Assembly: GCA_963742535.1 (NCBI GenBank)
Contig: CAVUMC010000002.1
Span: 1,240,001-1,304,000 of the forward strand
Origin: VRUE01 sp963742535
GTDB lineage: Bacteria > Actinomycetota > Thermoleophilia > Solirubrobacterales > 70-9
Direction: 5' to 3'
Length of the DNA stretch: 64,000 bases
The notes below the pieces were generated by a model. The model was given only the letters and a program-made list of their open reading frames with translations, was not told where the DNA came from and did not search any database. A program made the translations under genes and the position numbers. Shown here piece by piece: positions 24,758-32,751 of the stretch (within the stretch, counting starts at the first letter, position 1; each line of letters starts with the position of its first letter).

Positions 24758-25701
24758 TTCGACGGATCCAGGACGAGCTTGCCGCTGGTGCGACGAGCGA
24801 TCAGGTCTTCGTGGGCGCGGGCTGCATCAGACAATGGATAGACGCCGCCGATCGTGACCTCTAGCTCGCCCGACGCGGCGATGCCGAGCAGCTCACCGAT
24901 CATCGGCGCGACCAGATCCCGGCGGGCCAAGAGGTGGGCGAGCCAAAAGCCGATAACCGCCTTCGAGCCGCGCAGCAGTGCCGCGGTCGAGACCTCACGT
25001 TGCTCACGAGAAGCGATGCCGAAGACGACCATGCGGCCGAGCGGCGCGAGGATGTCGAGCTCTTCGTCGAAGGCGTCGCCGCCGCTCATGTGCAGCACCG
25101 CGTCAACGCGGGCGCCGCCGTTGGCCTCGCGGATCGCGGCGCCGAGCTCGGTGGCGCGCGAATCGACGGTGGCGTCGGCACCGAGCCGCTCGACCAGGGC
25201 CCGCTTCTCCTCGCTGGAGGCGAGCCCGATCACCTTGGCTCCCGCTCGCTTGCCGAGCTGGACGGCGAGCGCGCCGGTGCCGCCGGCGGCTGCCTCGACG
25301 ACCAAAGTCTCACCCGGCTGAATCGCGGCGCAGCGTCCCACAAGCGCCATCGCGGTAAGGCCCTGCAGCAGCAGCGCCGCCGCCTGGTCGTCGTCGACCT
25401 CGTCGGGGAGCGGAATCAGCATCGCCTCGGGCACGGCGACCTTCTCCGCGTAACCGCCATTGGCGAGCAGTGCCACGACCCGGCGGCCGTCAGCGGTGCG
25501 GCCGCTCACCTCACCACCGGGAATCAGCGGCAGCGACTGCTCAGCCAGGTAGTCATTGCGCGTCGCGTGCGTGTCAGCGAAGTTGATCCCACTGCGCGAA
25601 ACATCGAGGAGGATTTCCCCCTCACCGGGTTGCGGATCCTCCGCGTCGACGACCCGAAGCTTCTCCGGCCCGCCGAACTCGTCTATTTGGACCGCCCTCA
25701 C
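24754..25701 (-). CDS. Quinone oxidoreductase-like zinc-independent MDR
   Basis: A 315-residue medium-chain dehydrogenase/reductase. The N-terminal GroES-like part begins MRAVQIDEFGGPEKLRVVD; the NADPH-binding Rossmann motif is EAAAGGTGALAVQLGKRAGA. Catalytic zinc ligands are absent, as expected for the NADPH:quinone reductase subgroup. The GTG start lies 8 bases after a minus-strand TATGGT. It is divergent from a PfkB kinase gene across a region with a long palindrome. It is probably cotranscribed with the helicase downstream. Confidence 0.9.
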   Translation of the reverse strand: MRAVQIDEFGGPEKLRVVDAEDPQPGEGEILLDVSRSGINFADTHATRNDYLAEQSLPLIPGGEVSGRTADGRRVVALLANGGYAEKVAVPEAMLIPLPDEVDDDQAAALLLQGLTAMALVGRCAAIQPGETLVVEAAAGGTGALAVQLGKRAGAKVIGLASSEEKRALVERLGADATVDSRATELGAAIREANGGARVDAVLHMSGGDAFDEELDILAPLGRMVVFGIASREQREVSTAALLRGSKAVIGFWLAHLLARRDLVAPMIGELLGIAASGELEVTIGGVYPLSDAARAHEDLIARRTSGKLVLDPSK

Positions 25702-25709
25702 GGCGGGGA

Positions 25710-25715
25710 ACCATA
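25710..25715 (-). promoter_or_regulatory. Leaderless -10 element for the quinone oxidoreductase gene
   Basis: TATGGT on the minus strand, 8 bases before GTG 25701. Its -35 region would fall inside the left arm of the palindrome at 25731. Confidence 0.45.
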
Positions 25716-25730
25716 GTCGCGCCGGGGAAA

Positions 25731-25794
25731 GGGAGTCGGGCGTGCCTCGACGGCGCCTCTCCGCTGTTGCGCCGACGAGGCACGCCCGACTCCC
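25731..25794. repeat. Long perfect inverted repeat in a divergent promoter region
   Basis: GGGAGTCGGGCGTGCCTCG (25731-25749) is exactly complementary to 25776-25794. Inside, CGGCGC (25751-25756) pairs with GCGCCG (25769-25774) after a single A-A mismatch, leaving a 12-base loop. It lies between the -10 boxes of two divergent genes and could be a shared operator, a cruciform or an RNA hairpin. Confidence 0.85.
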
Positions 25795-25796
25795 TA

Positions 25797-25802
25797 TACG
25801 CT
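25797..25802 (+). promoter_or_regulatory. Leaderless -10 element for the PfkB kinase gene
   Basis: TACGCT lies 7 bases before ATG 25810 and 2 bases past the right arm of the palindrome. Confidence 0.45.
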
Positions 25803-25809
25803 CCGATTT

Positions 25810-26736
25810 ATGTCCCTGACAGTCGTCGGCTCAATCGCATTCGACTCGGTCAAAACCCCCTTCGGCGAGCGCGACCGCATGCTCGGTGGCGCCGCCGTGC
25901 ACTTCTCGCTGGCCGCCAGCTTTTTCACCGAGGTGCGTCCCGTCGGGCCGGTCGGCGACGACTTCGGACCGGCCGAGTTCGAGGTGCTGGAGCGCCGCGG
26001 GGTCCTCACCGACGACATCGAGCGGGTAGCCGGGGGACAGTCCTTCTTCTGGCGTGGGCGCTACGAGTACGACCTCAACGTCGCCCACACCGAGGACACC
26101 CAGCTCGGCGTCTTCGGTGAGTTCGAGCCAAAGCTCTCGCCCGCCTCGCAGGCGGCCGACACGCTCTTCCTCGCCAACATCCAGCCCGACCTGCAGCGCC
26201 AAGTGCGCGCCCAGTGCGGGGACGCACGCTTCTCCGCCCTCGACTCGATGAACCTCTGGATCGAGACCGCCAAGGACTCGCTGCTGGCGGCGATCGCCGA
26301 GGTCGACTGCCTGATCGTCAACGACGCAGAGATCCGCCAACTGACCGGCGAGTCGAACCTGGCTCGCGCCGCCCGCGCGGTGATGGAGCTGGGACCGCGC
26401 GCGGTCGTCGCCAAGCAGGGCGAGTACGGCGCCGCGCTCTTCACCAGCGACGGCTTTTTCGCCCTGCCCGGCTTCCCGCTCGAGGACGTGCGCGACCCGA
26501 CCGGCGCTGGCGACAGCTTCGCCGGCGGCTTCATCGGCTACCTCGATGGTCAGGAGGGCGAGCTCGACGAGGCCTGCCTGCGGCGGGCGATGGGCTACGG
26601 CACCGTGCTCGCCTCCTTCAACGTCGAGCAGTTCGGCACCGAGCGCGTCGCCGCCCTCAGCCGCGAGGAGATCGAGGAGCGCTTTCAGCAGCTGCACGCG
26701 ATGACCAGCTTCGAGCCGCTGCCTTCTCCTCAGTAG
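25810..26736 (+). CDS. PfkB-family carbohydrate/nucleoside kinase
   Basis: A 308-residue ribokinase-fold enzyme. The N-terminal glycine pair is in MLGGAAVHFSLAASFF, and the C-terminal signature DPTGAGDSFAGGFIGYL holds the catalytic Asp in GAGD. The central VDCLIVNDAEIRQLTGE is the common substrate-lid strand of sugar and adenosine kinases. The substrate cannot be named. There is no ribosome site; the promoter box suggests a leaderless message. It is followed by citrate synthase after a 76-base gap. Confidence 0.9.
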   Translation: MSLTVVGSIAFDSVKTPFGERDRMLGGAAVHFSLAASFFTEVRPVGPVGDDFGPAEFEVLERRGVLTDDIERVAGGQSFFWRGRYEYDLNVAHTEDTQLGVFGEFEPKLSPASQAADTLFLANIQPDLQRQVRAQCGDARFSALDSMNLWIETAKDSLLAAIAEVDCLIVNDAEIRQLTGESNLARAARAVMELGPRAVVAKQGEYGAALFTSDGFFALPGFPLEDVRDPTGAGDSFAGGFIGYLDGQEGELDEACLRRAMGYGTVLASFNVEQFGTERVAALSREEIEERFQQLHAMTSFEPLPSPQ

Positions 26737-26742
26737 CAGGCG

Positions 26743-26806
26743 CATAACATGACCGCTCGCCCCGAACTGCGAGAATCGGGAAGACCAGCAAGCAAGTTAT
26801 GAGGAG
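26743..26806 (+). promoter_or_regulatory. Structured leader before citrate synthase
   Basis: CATAAC (26743-26748) and GTTATG (26796-26801) flank an inner hairpin CCCGA/TCGGG (26761-26780). The second outer arm touches the GAGGAGG ribosome site at 26801, so the fold could affect translation. The pairing is short. Confidence 0.25.
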
Positions 26807-26812
26807 GTGGGC

Positions 26813-28213
26813 ATGGCCACTCAGCAGGAAGTAGGACGCCCGGCCAACGACGGCGTGGTCGAGCCCAATTCCGAGACGCTCTCGGTCACCGACAACCGCA
26901 CCGGCAAGACCTATGAGCTGCCGATCACCGACGGCACAGTGCGGGCGATGGACCTTCGCCAGATCAAGGTCAACGAGGACGAATTCGGGATGCTGGCCTA
27001 CGACCCGGCCTTTACCAACACGGCTTCCTGCCGCTCCTCGATCACCTACATCGACGGCGACGCGGGCATCCTCGAACACCGCGGCTACTCGATCGAGCAG
27101 CTCTGCGAAAAGTCGACTTTCCTCGAGGTCGCCTACCTGCTGATCTTCGGCGAGCTGCCGACCGCGCCCCAGCTCGACCGCTGGGTCTTCGACGTCACCC
27201 ACCACACCTTCGTCCACGAGGACCTCAAGCAGTTCTTCGAGGGCTTCCGCTACGACGCCCACCCGATGGGGATGCTGCTGGCCGGCGTCGGCGCCCTCTC
27301 GACCTTCTACCCCGACGCCAAGCACGTCGAGGACGAAGAAGAGCGCTACATGGCGGCGGTGCGCCTGATCGCCAAGGTGCCGACGCTGGCCGCCTTCTCC
27401 TACCGCCACAACATGGGGCTGCCCTACGTCTACCCCGACAACGACCTCAACTTCGCCGAGAACTTCCTCTCGATGATGTTCAAGAAGACCGAAGCCAAGC
27501 ACCTGCCGAAGGAAAGCCTCTCGAAGGCGCTTGACGTGCTCTTCATCCTCCACGCCGATCACGAACAGAACTGCTCGACCAACGCGGTGCGCGGCGTTGG
27601 CTCCTCCAACGTCGATCCCTACTCGGCGGTGGCAGCCGGCGTGGCGGCGCTCTACGGCCCGCTGCACGGTGGCGCCAACGAGGCAGTGCTGCGCATGCTG
27701 CGCCGGATCGAGTCGGTGGAGAACATCCCCGCCTTCCTCGAGAAGGTGAAGGAGCGCGAGGAGAAGCTGATGGGCTTCGGCCACCGCGTCTACAAGAACT
27801 ACGACCCGCGGGCGCGGATCATCCAGCAGCACATGGACGAGATCTTCGCGGCGACCGAGTACAACCCGCTGATCGAGATCGCCCAGGAGCTGGAGAAGCG
27901 CGCCCTCGACGACGAGTACTTCACCTCACGCAAGCTCTACCCCAACGTCGACTTCTACTCGGGGATCATCTACGAGGCGCTGGGCGTGCCCAATGAGATG
28001 TTCACGGTGATCTTCGCCATCCCCCGCACGGCCGGCTGGGTCGCGCAGTGGATGGAGATGAAGGACGACCCCGAGCAGAAGATCGCCCGGCCGCGGCAGA
28101 TCTATACGGGGGCGCGGGAGCAGGAGTACGTGCGGTTGGATAGGCGGGATGGGCCCGAGAAGATCGTCGGGCCGCCGGCGCGCAGGCCGAAGCGACCGCG
28201 ACGCGGGGCCTGA
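26813..28213 (+). CDS. gltA: Citrate synthase
   Basis: Condenses acetyl-CoA and oxaloacetate to citrate; 466 residues. The active-site histidines lie in HADHEQNCSTNAVRGVGSS and in LYGPLHGGANEAVLRM, with GFGHRVYKNYDPRAR and the C-terminal ARPRQIYTG. The N-terminal beta domain (SVTDNRTGKTYELPITDG) is of type I, hexameric-type enzymes. A 30-residue basic tail (ending RRPKRPRRGA) extends past the usual end. The ATG at 26813 follows GAGGAGG; an in-frame GTG at 26807 is too close to it. The gene converges on the carbamoyltransferase with one base between stops. Confidence 0.96.
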   Translation: MATQQEVGRPANDGVVEPNSETLSVTDNRTGKTYELPITDGTVRAMDLRQIKVNEDEFGMLAYDPAFTNTASCRSSITYIDGDAGILEHRGYSIEQLCEKSTFLEVAYLLIFGELPTAPQLDRWVFDVTHHTFVHEDLKQFFEGFRYDAHPMGMLLAGVGALSTFYPDAKHVEDEEERYMAAVRLIAKVPTLAAFSYRHNMGLPYVYPDNDLNFAENFLSMMFKKTEAKHLPKESLSKALDVLFILHADHEQNCSTNAVRGVGSSNVDPYSAVAAGVAALYGPLHGGANEAVLRMLRRIESVENIPAFLEKVKEREEKLMGFGHRVYKNYDPRARIIQQHMDEIFAATEYNPLIEIAQELEKRALDDEYFTSRKLYPNVDFYSGIIYEALGVPNEMFTVIFAIPRTAGWVAQWMEMKDDPEQKIARPRQIYTGAREQEYVRLDRRDGPEKIVGPPARRPKRPRRGA

Positions 28214-28214
28214 G

Positions 28215-30419
28215 CTAGACCGCGGCGTGGTCGGGTAGCTCGAAGCCCGACTCGCCCGCCCAGCGCTCGACCGATTCCATAAAGCGCAGGCGTATCTCCG
28301 GCCGGTCCCCAAGCCAGGCAAGGGTCGCCCGGCGTTCGGCGTCGATCATCAGCAACCCGTCCATGCCTTTTGCCCGTTTCAGCGTTTCGACGGCCTGCGC
28401 GGGAGTGTGAGCGATCGGCGCTCCAACGTTGAGCGAGGTATTCACCGAGGCCTCCACCCCCACTCGCCGTCCCATCGCACACAAGAACTCGTGACAGAAG
28501 GGGTCTGCTTCGGGGCGCACGATCTGCAGCCGCCCGGTGCCGTCGTGGTGGACCACGGCGGGGATCAGGTCCAGCGCTTCCGGCCTCGCCCGCGCGGTGA
28601 GGACCATGTAGCTGTAAGCGTTGTAGTCGTCATCGGCCGCGCCTGGCTGCAACTCGAAGAGACGTTCGGCCTCGGCGCGAGTGAGCATCGGCGCCAGTGG
28701 CCGGATCAGTTCCCGGAACTTGACCCGCTCGTTGAGCAGCTGCCGGATTTCGGCGTTGCAGGGGTTGGCGAGGATGCTGCGATGACCCAGCGCCCGGGGT
28801 CCGGTCTCCGACGCGCCTTGATACAGGCCGACTATCCGGTTCTCCGCCAGCACGTGGGCAAGCAAGTCGGCGACGAGCGCCATCCGCTCCGGCTCGGAGC
28901 AGTCCCCCAGCGGCATTTTCTCCATCGCTGGCTCGGCACTGATCGCCGCGTCGATCTCGGCACCGGAGGAGGCCGTGCCGCAGTAGAAGGCGTGGCGCAG
29001 CGGCTTGCCGGGGCGGGCACCGGCCCGCATCGCGAAAGCAAAGGCCGCACCGGGAGGCGCTCCCGCATCACCTGGCGCGGGCGGTACCCACAACCGCAGC
29101 CTAGTGTCGCGACGGCCCAGCTCCCGCTCGTACCAGCGCTCGTCGAATTTGTCGAGCAAGCGCATATTGGCAACGCAGTTGAGCGCGGTACCGCCACTGA
29201 AGACGAGCCGGTCACCTCCGGTACGCCGGATGAGGTAATCGACAACGTGTACCAAGGCATCCTCAAAGACCATCTGCACCGCCGCGGCCTTGTCGACGCG
29301 TGCTTGGGTGACCTCAGGATGGCGGACGTCCTCGACGTTCAAGACGGCATCCGGGTGCCACATTCGCTCCGGTGAGATCGGCTCTCCCAAGATGTCGATC
29401 AGCTCGTCTGAATATGGCGCCCTGAGGCCATCCCTGGTCCAGTTGGCCAGGGCTCGATTGAGGCGCACTTCCCCTTCCGGACCGAAATAGAGGATCTGCC
29501 GCAACCGCCGGTAATAGGAGTTGGTGAGCCGGTCGCCGTTGCCCCAAGCAGCGGCCCCCATGTAGCGTCCCTCCGCGCTGAGTATTGGCCATCCTCCCTG
29601 GGTCGAGCTGAGAAACCCGTAGAACATGCCGAGCGAATCGAAGGCGTTGACGTCGTAAGCCTTCAGCAGCTCCAGCCGGCCTTCCCGCGCCTCGAACAGC
29701 GAAGTGGAAGTGTCATCACCGGCTCCATCGAGGACCAGCGCCATCACCGGATCGGACGAAGACGCAAAGGGCGAAAGCGCGTAGGAGAGATAAGCGTGGG
29801 TGTCGTGATGACGCATGCCGATGATCGGCAACGGCTCGTCGAGCCCGAGCTGCCTGGCCAGGCGCTCCGGGCTGGCCCCTACCTGCTTGATGGCATCCTC
29901 CCGGACCGTATGGTCGAGGTGCTCCCCGATCCGAGGAGTAAAACTGCGAGGGGCTTCCTCGCACGCGGTGCGAATCATGACCGCAGCCCCCTTTGCGAAT
30001 TCCAAGCTGCCGACGCAAGCGGTTAGATCGGCCGGCGCAACCCCGTAGTCCTCCATCCGCCGCCTGACCGCAGCGACAGCGTGCTCGGGGTAGGCAGAGC
30101 AGTGCTTTTCGCCTGTGTAGCGCTCCTCCTCTTCGTTGCAGATCAGCTCCAGCCTGCCCTCGGAGGTGATCCGCAACAAAGCGGCACCGGAGTTGTGGAG
30201 ACCAGCTCGGAACCCGAGCAGGTAGGACTCGCGACCCTCAGCCAGGGCTCGCTCGAGTCGGGCAAGACGGGAACGACCCTCCTCGCTGTCGAACTCGACC
30301 ACGCCCTTTCGCGAGAGATGGGAGTTGAGCAGCGAGTAGTACAGGCGCGTGGCGCCCCGCGTAAATCGTGGTCGCTTCGGGCCCCAGCGACCAAAGACGT
30401 TCCCCCCGCCTTGCCCCAT
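28215..30419 (-). CDS. NodU/CmcH-type O-carbamoyltransferase
   Basis: A 734-residue enzyme that transfers a carbamoyl group from carbamoyl phosphate to a hydroxyl of a sugar or antibiotic. The Kae1-like domain has HHDTHAYLSYAL (metal-binding His), LVLDGAGDDTSTSLF and FSGGTALNCVANMRLL; the YrdC-like domain has LYQGASETGPRALGHRSI, KFRELIRPLAPML and ASVNTSLNVGAPI. About 60 residues precede the usual start (LLGFRAGLHNSGAAL), making it longer than relatives. No biosynthetic cluster surrounds it, so a glycan or lipid target is possible. The upstream 100 bases are much richer in A+T than the rest of the window. Confidence 0.9.
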   Translation of the reverse strand: MGQGGGNVFGRWGPKRPRFTRGATRLYYSLLNSHLSRKGVVEFDSEEGRSRLARLERALAEGRESYLLGFRAGLHNSGAALLRITSEGRLELICNEEEERYTGEKHCSAYPEHAVAAVRRRMEDYGVAPADLTACVGSLEFAKGAAVMIRTACEEAPRSFTPRIGEHLDHTVREDAIKQVGASPERLARQLGLDEPLPIIGMRHHDTHAYLSYALSPFASSSDPVMALVLDGAGDDTSTSLFEAREGRLELLKAYDVNAFDSLGMFYGFLSSTQGGWPILSAEGRYMGAAAWGNGDRLTNSYYRRLRQILYFGPEGEVRLNRALANWTRDGLRAPYSDELIDILGEPISPERMWHPDAVLNVEDVRHPEVTQARVDKAAAVQMVFEDALVHVVDYLIRRTGGDRLVFSGGTALNCVANMRLLDKFDERWYERELGRRDTRLRLWVPPAPGDAGAPPGAAFAFAMRAGARPGKPLRHAFYCGTASSGAEIDAAISAEPAMEKMPLGDCSEPERMALVADLLAHVLAENRIVGLYQGASETGPRALGHRSILANPCNAEIRQLLNERVKFRELIRPLAPMLTRAEAERLFELQPGAADDDYNAYSYMVLTARARPEALDLIPAVVHHDGTGRLQIVRPEADPFCHEFLCAMGRRVGVEASVNTSLNVGAPIAHTPAQAVETLKRAKGMDGLLMIDAERRATLAWLGDRPEIRLRFMESVERWAGESGFELPDHAAV

Positions 30420-30467
30420 TCCGAGCGCCAGGATCGCATCAATTCAGACAAAAAACAAGTTCTTTCG

Positions 30468-30501
30468 TTTCAAAAACGACGACTTCTCCCTTTTCAAAAA
30501 C
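30468..30501. repeat. Direct repeat in an A+T-rich promoter region
   Basis: TTTCAAAAAC occurs at 30468-30477 and again at 30492-30501, 24 bases apart, between the carbamoyltransferase and the 126-residue protein gene. It may be a regulator-binding site; the spacing is just over two helical turns. Confidence 0.45.
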
Positions 30502-30522
30502 CGGTTTCTTGACTGCCTCCAA

Positions 30523-30903
30523 ATGAAAGGTCGGGAAATCGCCCTTTACCCTCCCCCTCACGTGAGTGCCTGGAAGCTGACCGTGAGACACGGCCCGGAC
30601 GTCGAGCATGCCGGGTTCGACGACCTTGACCGGGCCATCGAGTCGATGCGATTGCGGGCCCTGGAGATTCGGGCTGAAGGGCCGGCGAAGCCGACTTCGG
30701 TGTTGAGGGACTTCAAGCCGGAGGATCAGGTTCAGGCGCGGTTGCAACTGAGCGGGGGGCGGCTCCTCAGCAAGAGCGTCGCCGGGATCGACGTGCGTGG
30801 AGACGGCACCTTCATGCCCTACCGGGGCGGCGTGCGGCGGGAAGAGCTGGATCCGAGCAGGCACGAGACGCCGTTCGACCTGGTGCGCGAGACTCTCGAA
30901 TAG
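30523..30903 (+). CDS. Small basic protein, unknown function
   Basis: A 126-residue soluble protein with a WKLTVRHGPDVEHAGFDDLDRAIESM start and several Arg/Lys-Glu stretches; the C-terminus reads HETPFDLVRETLE. There are no cysteines and no signal peptide. The ATG at 30523 is chosen because the in-frame region upstream is A+T-rich promoter sequence. It is divergent from the carbamoyltransferase and is followed by two other small genes in the same direction. No family is recognised. Confidence 0.65.
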   Translation: MKGREIALYPPPHVSAWKLTVRHGPDVEHAGFDDLDRAIESMRLRALEIRAEGPAKPTSVLRDFKPEDQVQARLQLSGGRLLSKSVAGIDVRGDGTFMPYRGGVRREELDPSRHETPFDLVRETLE

Positions 30904-30956
30904 AGCGCCGTGGCGACTTGCTCCCCCACGTCGGGGAATAAAGCGCCACAAAGACC

Positions 30957-31268
30957 ATGAGCGAAACCGAGATTCCAAAGGGCAGTTACGCGGCCGGACG
31001 GCGGGTGAAGCTGCCGGCGGGGGCGGAAGCCCCCTACGTCGTCTTCATCAACGGGGTTGAGCAGAGCGCGGGCGAGGACTACGAGGTACGAGCGGGCGAG
31101 ATCGTCTTCACCCGCCAGATCGTCAAGGAGAAGGTCGGCACCGGGCGCTGGCTGGCGATGTACCTGGGGCTCTTCGGCACCTACCGCAAGGACGAGACGA
31201 TCGACCTCCAGTTCGAGCGGCAGGGCAAGACCGAACTGATCTCCGACCTCGCGGTCGCGCCCGACTGA
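30957..31268 (+). CDS. Small protein, unknown function
   Basis: A 103-residue soluble protein, likely beta-rich. The repeated strand-like segments YVVFINGVEQSAGEDYEV and EIVFTRQIVKEKVG suggest a phage- or virion-like sandwich (FINGVEQ plus DYEV is common in tail-associated proteins, by my recollection), but nothing phage-related surrounds it. The start lacks a clear ribosome site. It stops 20 bases before the next gene. Confidence 0.65.
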   Translation: MSETEIPKGSYAAGRRVKLPAGAEAPYVVFINGVEQSAGEDYEVRAGEIVFTRQIVKEKVGTGRWLAMYLGLFGTYRKDETIDLQFERQGKTELISDLAVAPD

Positions 31269-31275
31269 GCCTTCG

Positions 31276-31281
31276 TATCCT
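31276..31281 (+). promoter_or_regulatory. Leaderless -10 element for the DUF6941-like gene
   Basis: TATCCT is followed by exactly 6 bases and ATG 31288. Confidence 0.5.
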
Positions 31282-31287
31282 GAACCG

Positions 31288-31716
31288 ATGGAGATCGGTT
31301 TCCTCATGCTCGCCGACCACGCCGAGTCGGTCAACGGCAAGCTCTACATGGTCGGCGGCGGCTGGAACGTGCTGCGCCTGCCAGAGCTGCCCCACGAATG
31401 GGGCTTCCACATCGCCCTCGGCCTCGACGTCGGCTGGAGCGAGACCAACCAGCCGCACAACCTCAGCGTGGTCATCCATGACCCGGACGGGGGCGAGCTT
31501 GGCGAGGGCCTCTCCGCCGACTTCGAGACCGGCCGCCCGCCCGGCATGCCCGCCGGCCAAGACCAGCGCCTGGTGATGTCGATCGGCACCACCGTCACCT
31601 TCTCCACCGCCGGCCCCCACGCCGCCGTCGTCCACGTCAATGAGGAGGAGATCGGCCGCGCCCGCTTCTACCTGATGGAGGGCCAGCAGGCAGAGCCGCC
31701 CGGGGCCGGGATTTAG
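31288..31716 (+). CDS. DUF6941-like protein
   Basis: A 142-residue protein beginning MEIGFLMLADHAESVNGKLY, then MVGGGWNVLR; the 'LADHAE..NGKLYMVGGG' opening is what I recall of DUF6941. The rest is a beta-sandwich-like domain (HIALGLDVGWSE, LSVVIHDPDGGEL) with no catalytic motif. The function is unknown. A leaderless-type box precedes the ATG. It converges on the UbiA-type gene with 7 bases between stops. Confidence 0.7.
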   Translation: MEIGFLMLADHAESVNGKLYMVGGGWNVLRLPELPHEWGFHIALGLDVGWSETNQPHNLSVVIHDPDGGELGEGLSADFETGRPPGMPAGQDQRLVMSIGTTVTFSTAGPHAAVVHVNEEEIGRARFYLMEGQQAEPPGAGI

Positions 31717-31723
31717 CGCCCGC

Positions 31724-32683
31724 CTAGTTGAAGGCGTAGAGCAGCAGGAAGGCGATCACGGCGAAGCTGAGGGCGCCGGCGATCAGGGGCTTGTCGTCGA
31801 CCACGATCGCGGCGGTGGAACGATCGTCGGCGCGGTCGTAGATCAGGTAGAGATAACGGAAGACGCAGTAGAGGACGGAGGGGATCGTCCACATCATCTG
31901 GTTGCCGATCAGCGGCGAGTTGACAGCGTAGATCGAGTAGCTGATCACGGTGCCGGTGGTGACCATCGCGACCATCTGGTCGAGGAAGGGCAGCGAGTAG
32001 TGCTCGAGCACCGGGCGACTGCTGGTTCCCTCGTGCAGCTCCGAGACGGCCTCCTGACGGCGCTTGGTGACGCCGAGGAAGAGGGCGAACATGCCGGTGC
32101 AGAGCAGCAGCCATTCGGAGGCGTGGGCGTCGACGGCGACGGCGCCGGCGGCGACGCGGAGGATGAAGAGTCCGGCCAGGGTCATCACGTCGACAATCAC
32201 GATCTGCTTGAGGCCAAGGCTGTAGGCCATCTGGGCGATGCCGTAGCCGACCACCATCAGGCCGACTTCCCAGTTGACAGTGGCGAAGCCGATCGCGATC
32301 GCGACGATCGCCAGGCTCGGCGCGATCAGCTTGGCTGTGCCCTCCGAGAGCTCGCGGGCCGCCAGCGGCCGGAAGCGCTTCTTCGGGTGGTTGCGGTCGA
32401 GCTCGACGTCGATCAGGTCGTTGACGTAGTAGCCGGCGCTGGAGATGAGGCAGAAGGCGACGAAAGTGAGGAAGGCCTCGAAGACCTCGTGCGACTGGTT
32501 GAACTTGCCGGAGAAGAGCAGGCCGGCGAAGACGAAGACGTTCTTGATCCACTCCTGCGGCCGACCGGTCTTGATCGCGGCCCGCAGCGGCGAGCGCCGC
32601 GGCGTCACGGGCTCCCCCAGCGGTGGCGGAGCTTCGGCGGCGGTAGCCGGAATTGTCGGCTGTTCGGAAGTGATGGTTTCCAT
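31724..32683 (-). CDS. Decaprenyl-phosphate phosphoribosyltransferase (UbiA family)
   Basis: A polytopic membrane enzyme of 319 residues that attaches ribose-phosphate from PRPP to decaprenyl phosphate, the first step to decaprenylphosphoryl arabinose for cell-wall arabinan in mycobacteria. The family signature is NDLIDVELDRNHPKKRFRPL with the two Asp-rich motifs, and RPQEWIKNVFVFAGLLFS marks the DPPR-synthase subgroup rather than quinone prenyltransferases. Whether this organism makes arabinan or another pentosyl lipid is not known. It lies downstream of the two-component operon, after a gap of 68 bases that has a weak inverted repeat (32711-32717 with 32743-32749). Confidence 0.88.
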   Translation of the reverse strand: METITSEQPTIPATAAEAPPPLGEPVTPRRSPLRAAIKTGRPQEWIKNVFVFAGLLFSGKFNQSHEVFEAFLTFVAFCLISSAGYYVNDLIDVELDRNHPKKRFRPLAARELSEGTAKLIAPSLAIVAIAIGFATVNWEVGLMVVGYGIAQMAYSLGLKQIVIVDVMTLAGLFILRVAAGAVAVDAHASEWLLLCTGMFALFLGVTKRRQEAVSELHEGTSSRPVLEHYSLPFLDQMVAMVTTGTVISYSIYAVNSPLIGNQMMWTIPSVLYCVFRYLYLIYDRADDRSTAAIVVDDKPLIAGALSFAVIAFLLLYAFN

Positions 32684-32751
32684 CTGGGATGCCGGGGAGG
32701 ACAGGCGCTAGCTACCCGGCCGGGGAGAAGCGGATCGCGAAAGGGTAGCGG

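Noticed and set aside
28900..31716. Genomic island or prophage around the carbamoyltransferase and small unknown genes
   Set aside because: There is no integrase, transposase, tRNA or flanking repeat, and coding DNA here has the same GC-rich codon pattern; only the 100-base promoter region is A+T-rich.
32711..32749. GCTACCC/GGGTAGC inverted repeat after the histidine kinase as a terminator
   Set aside because: Only 7 pairs with a 25-base loop and no T-tract; it is too weak to call.
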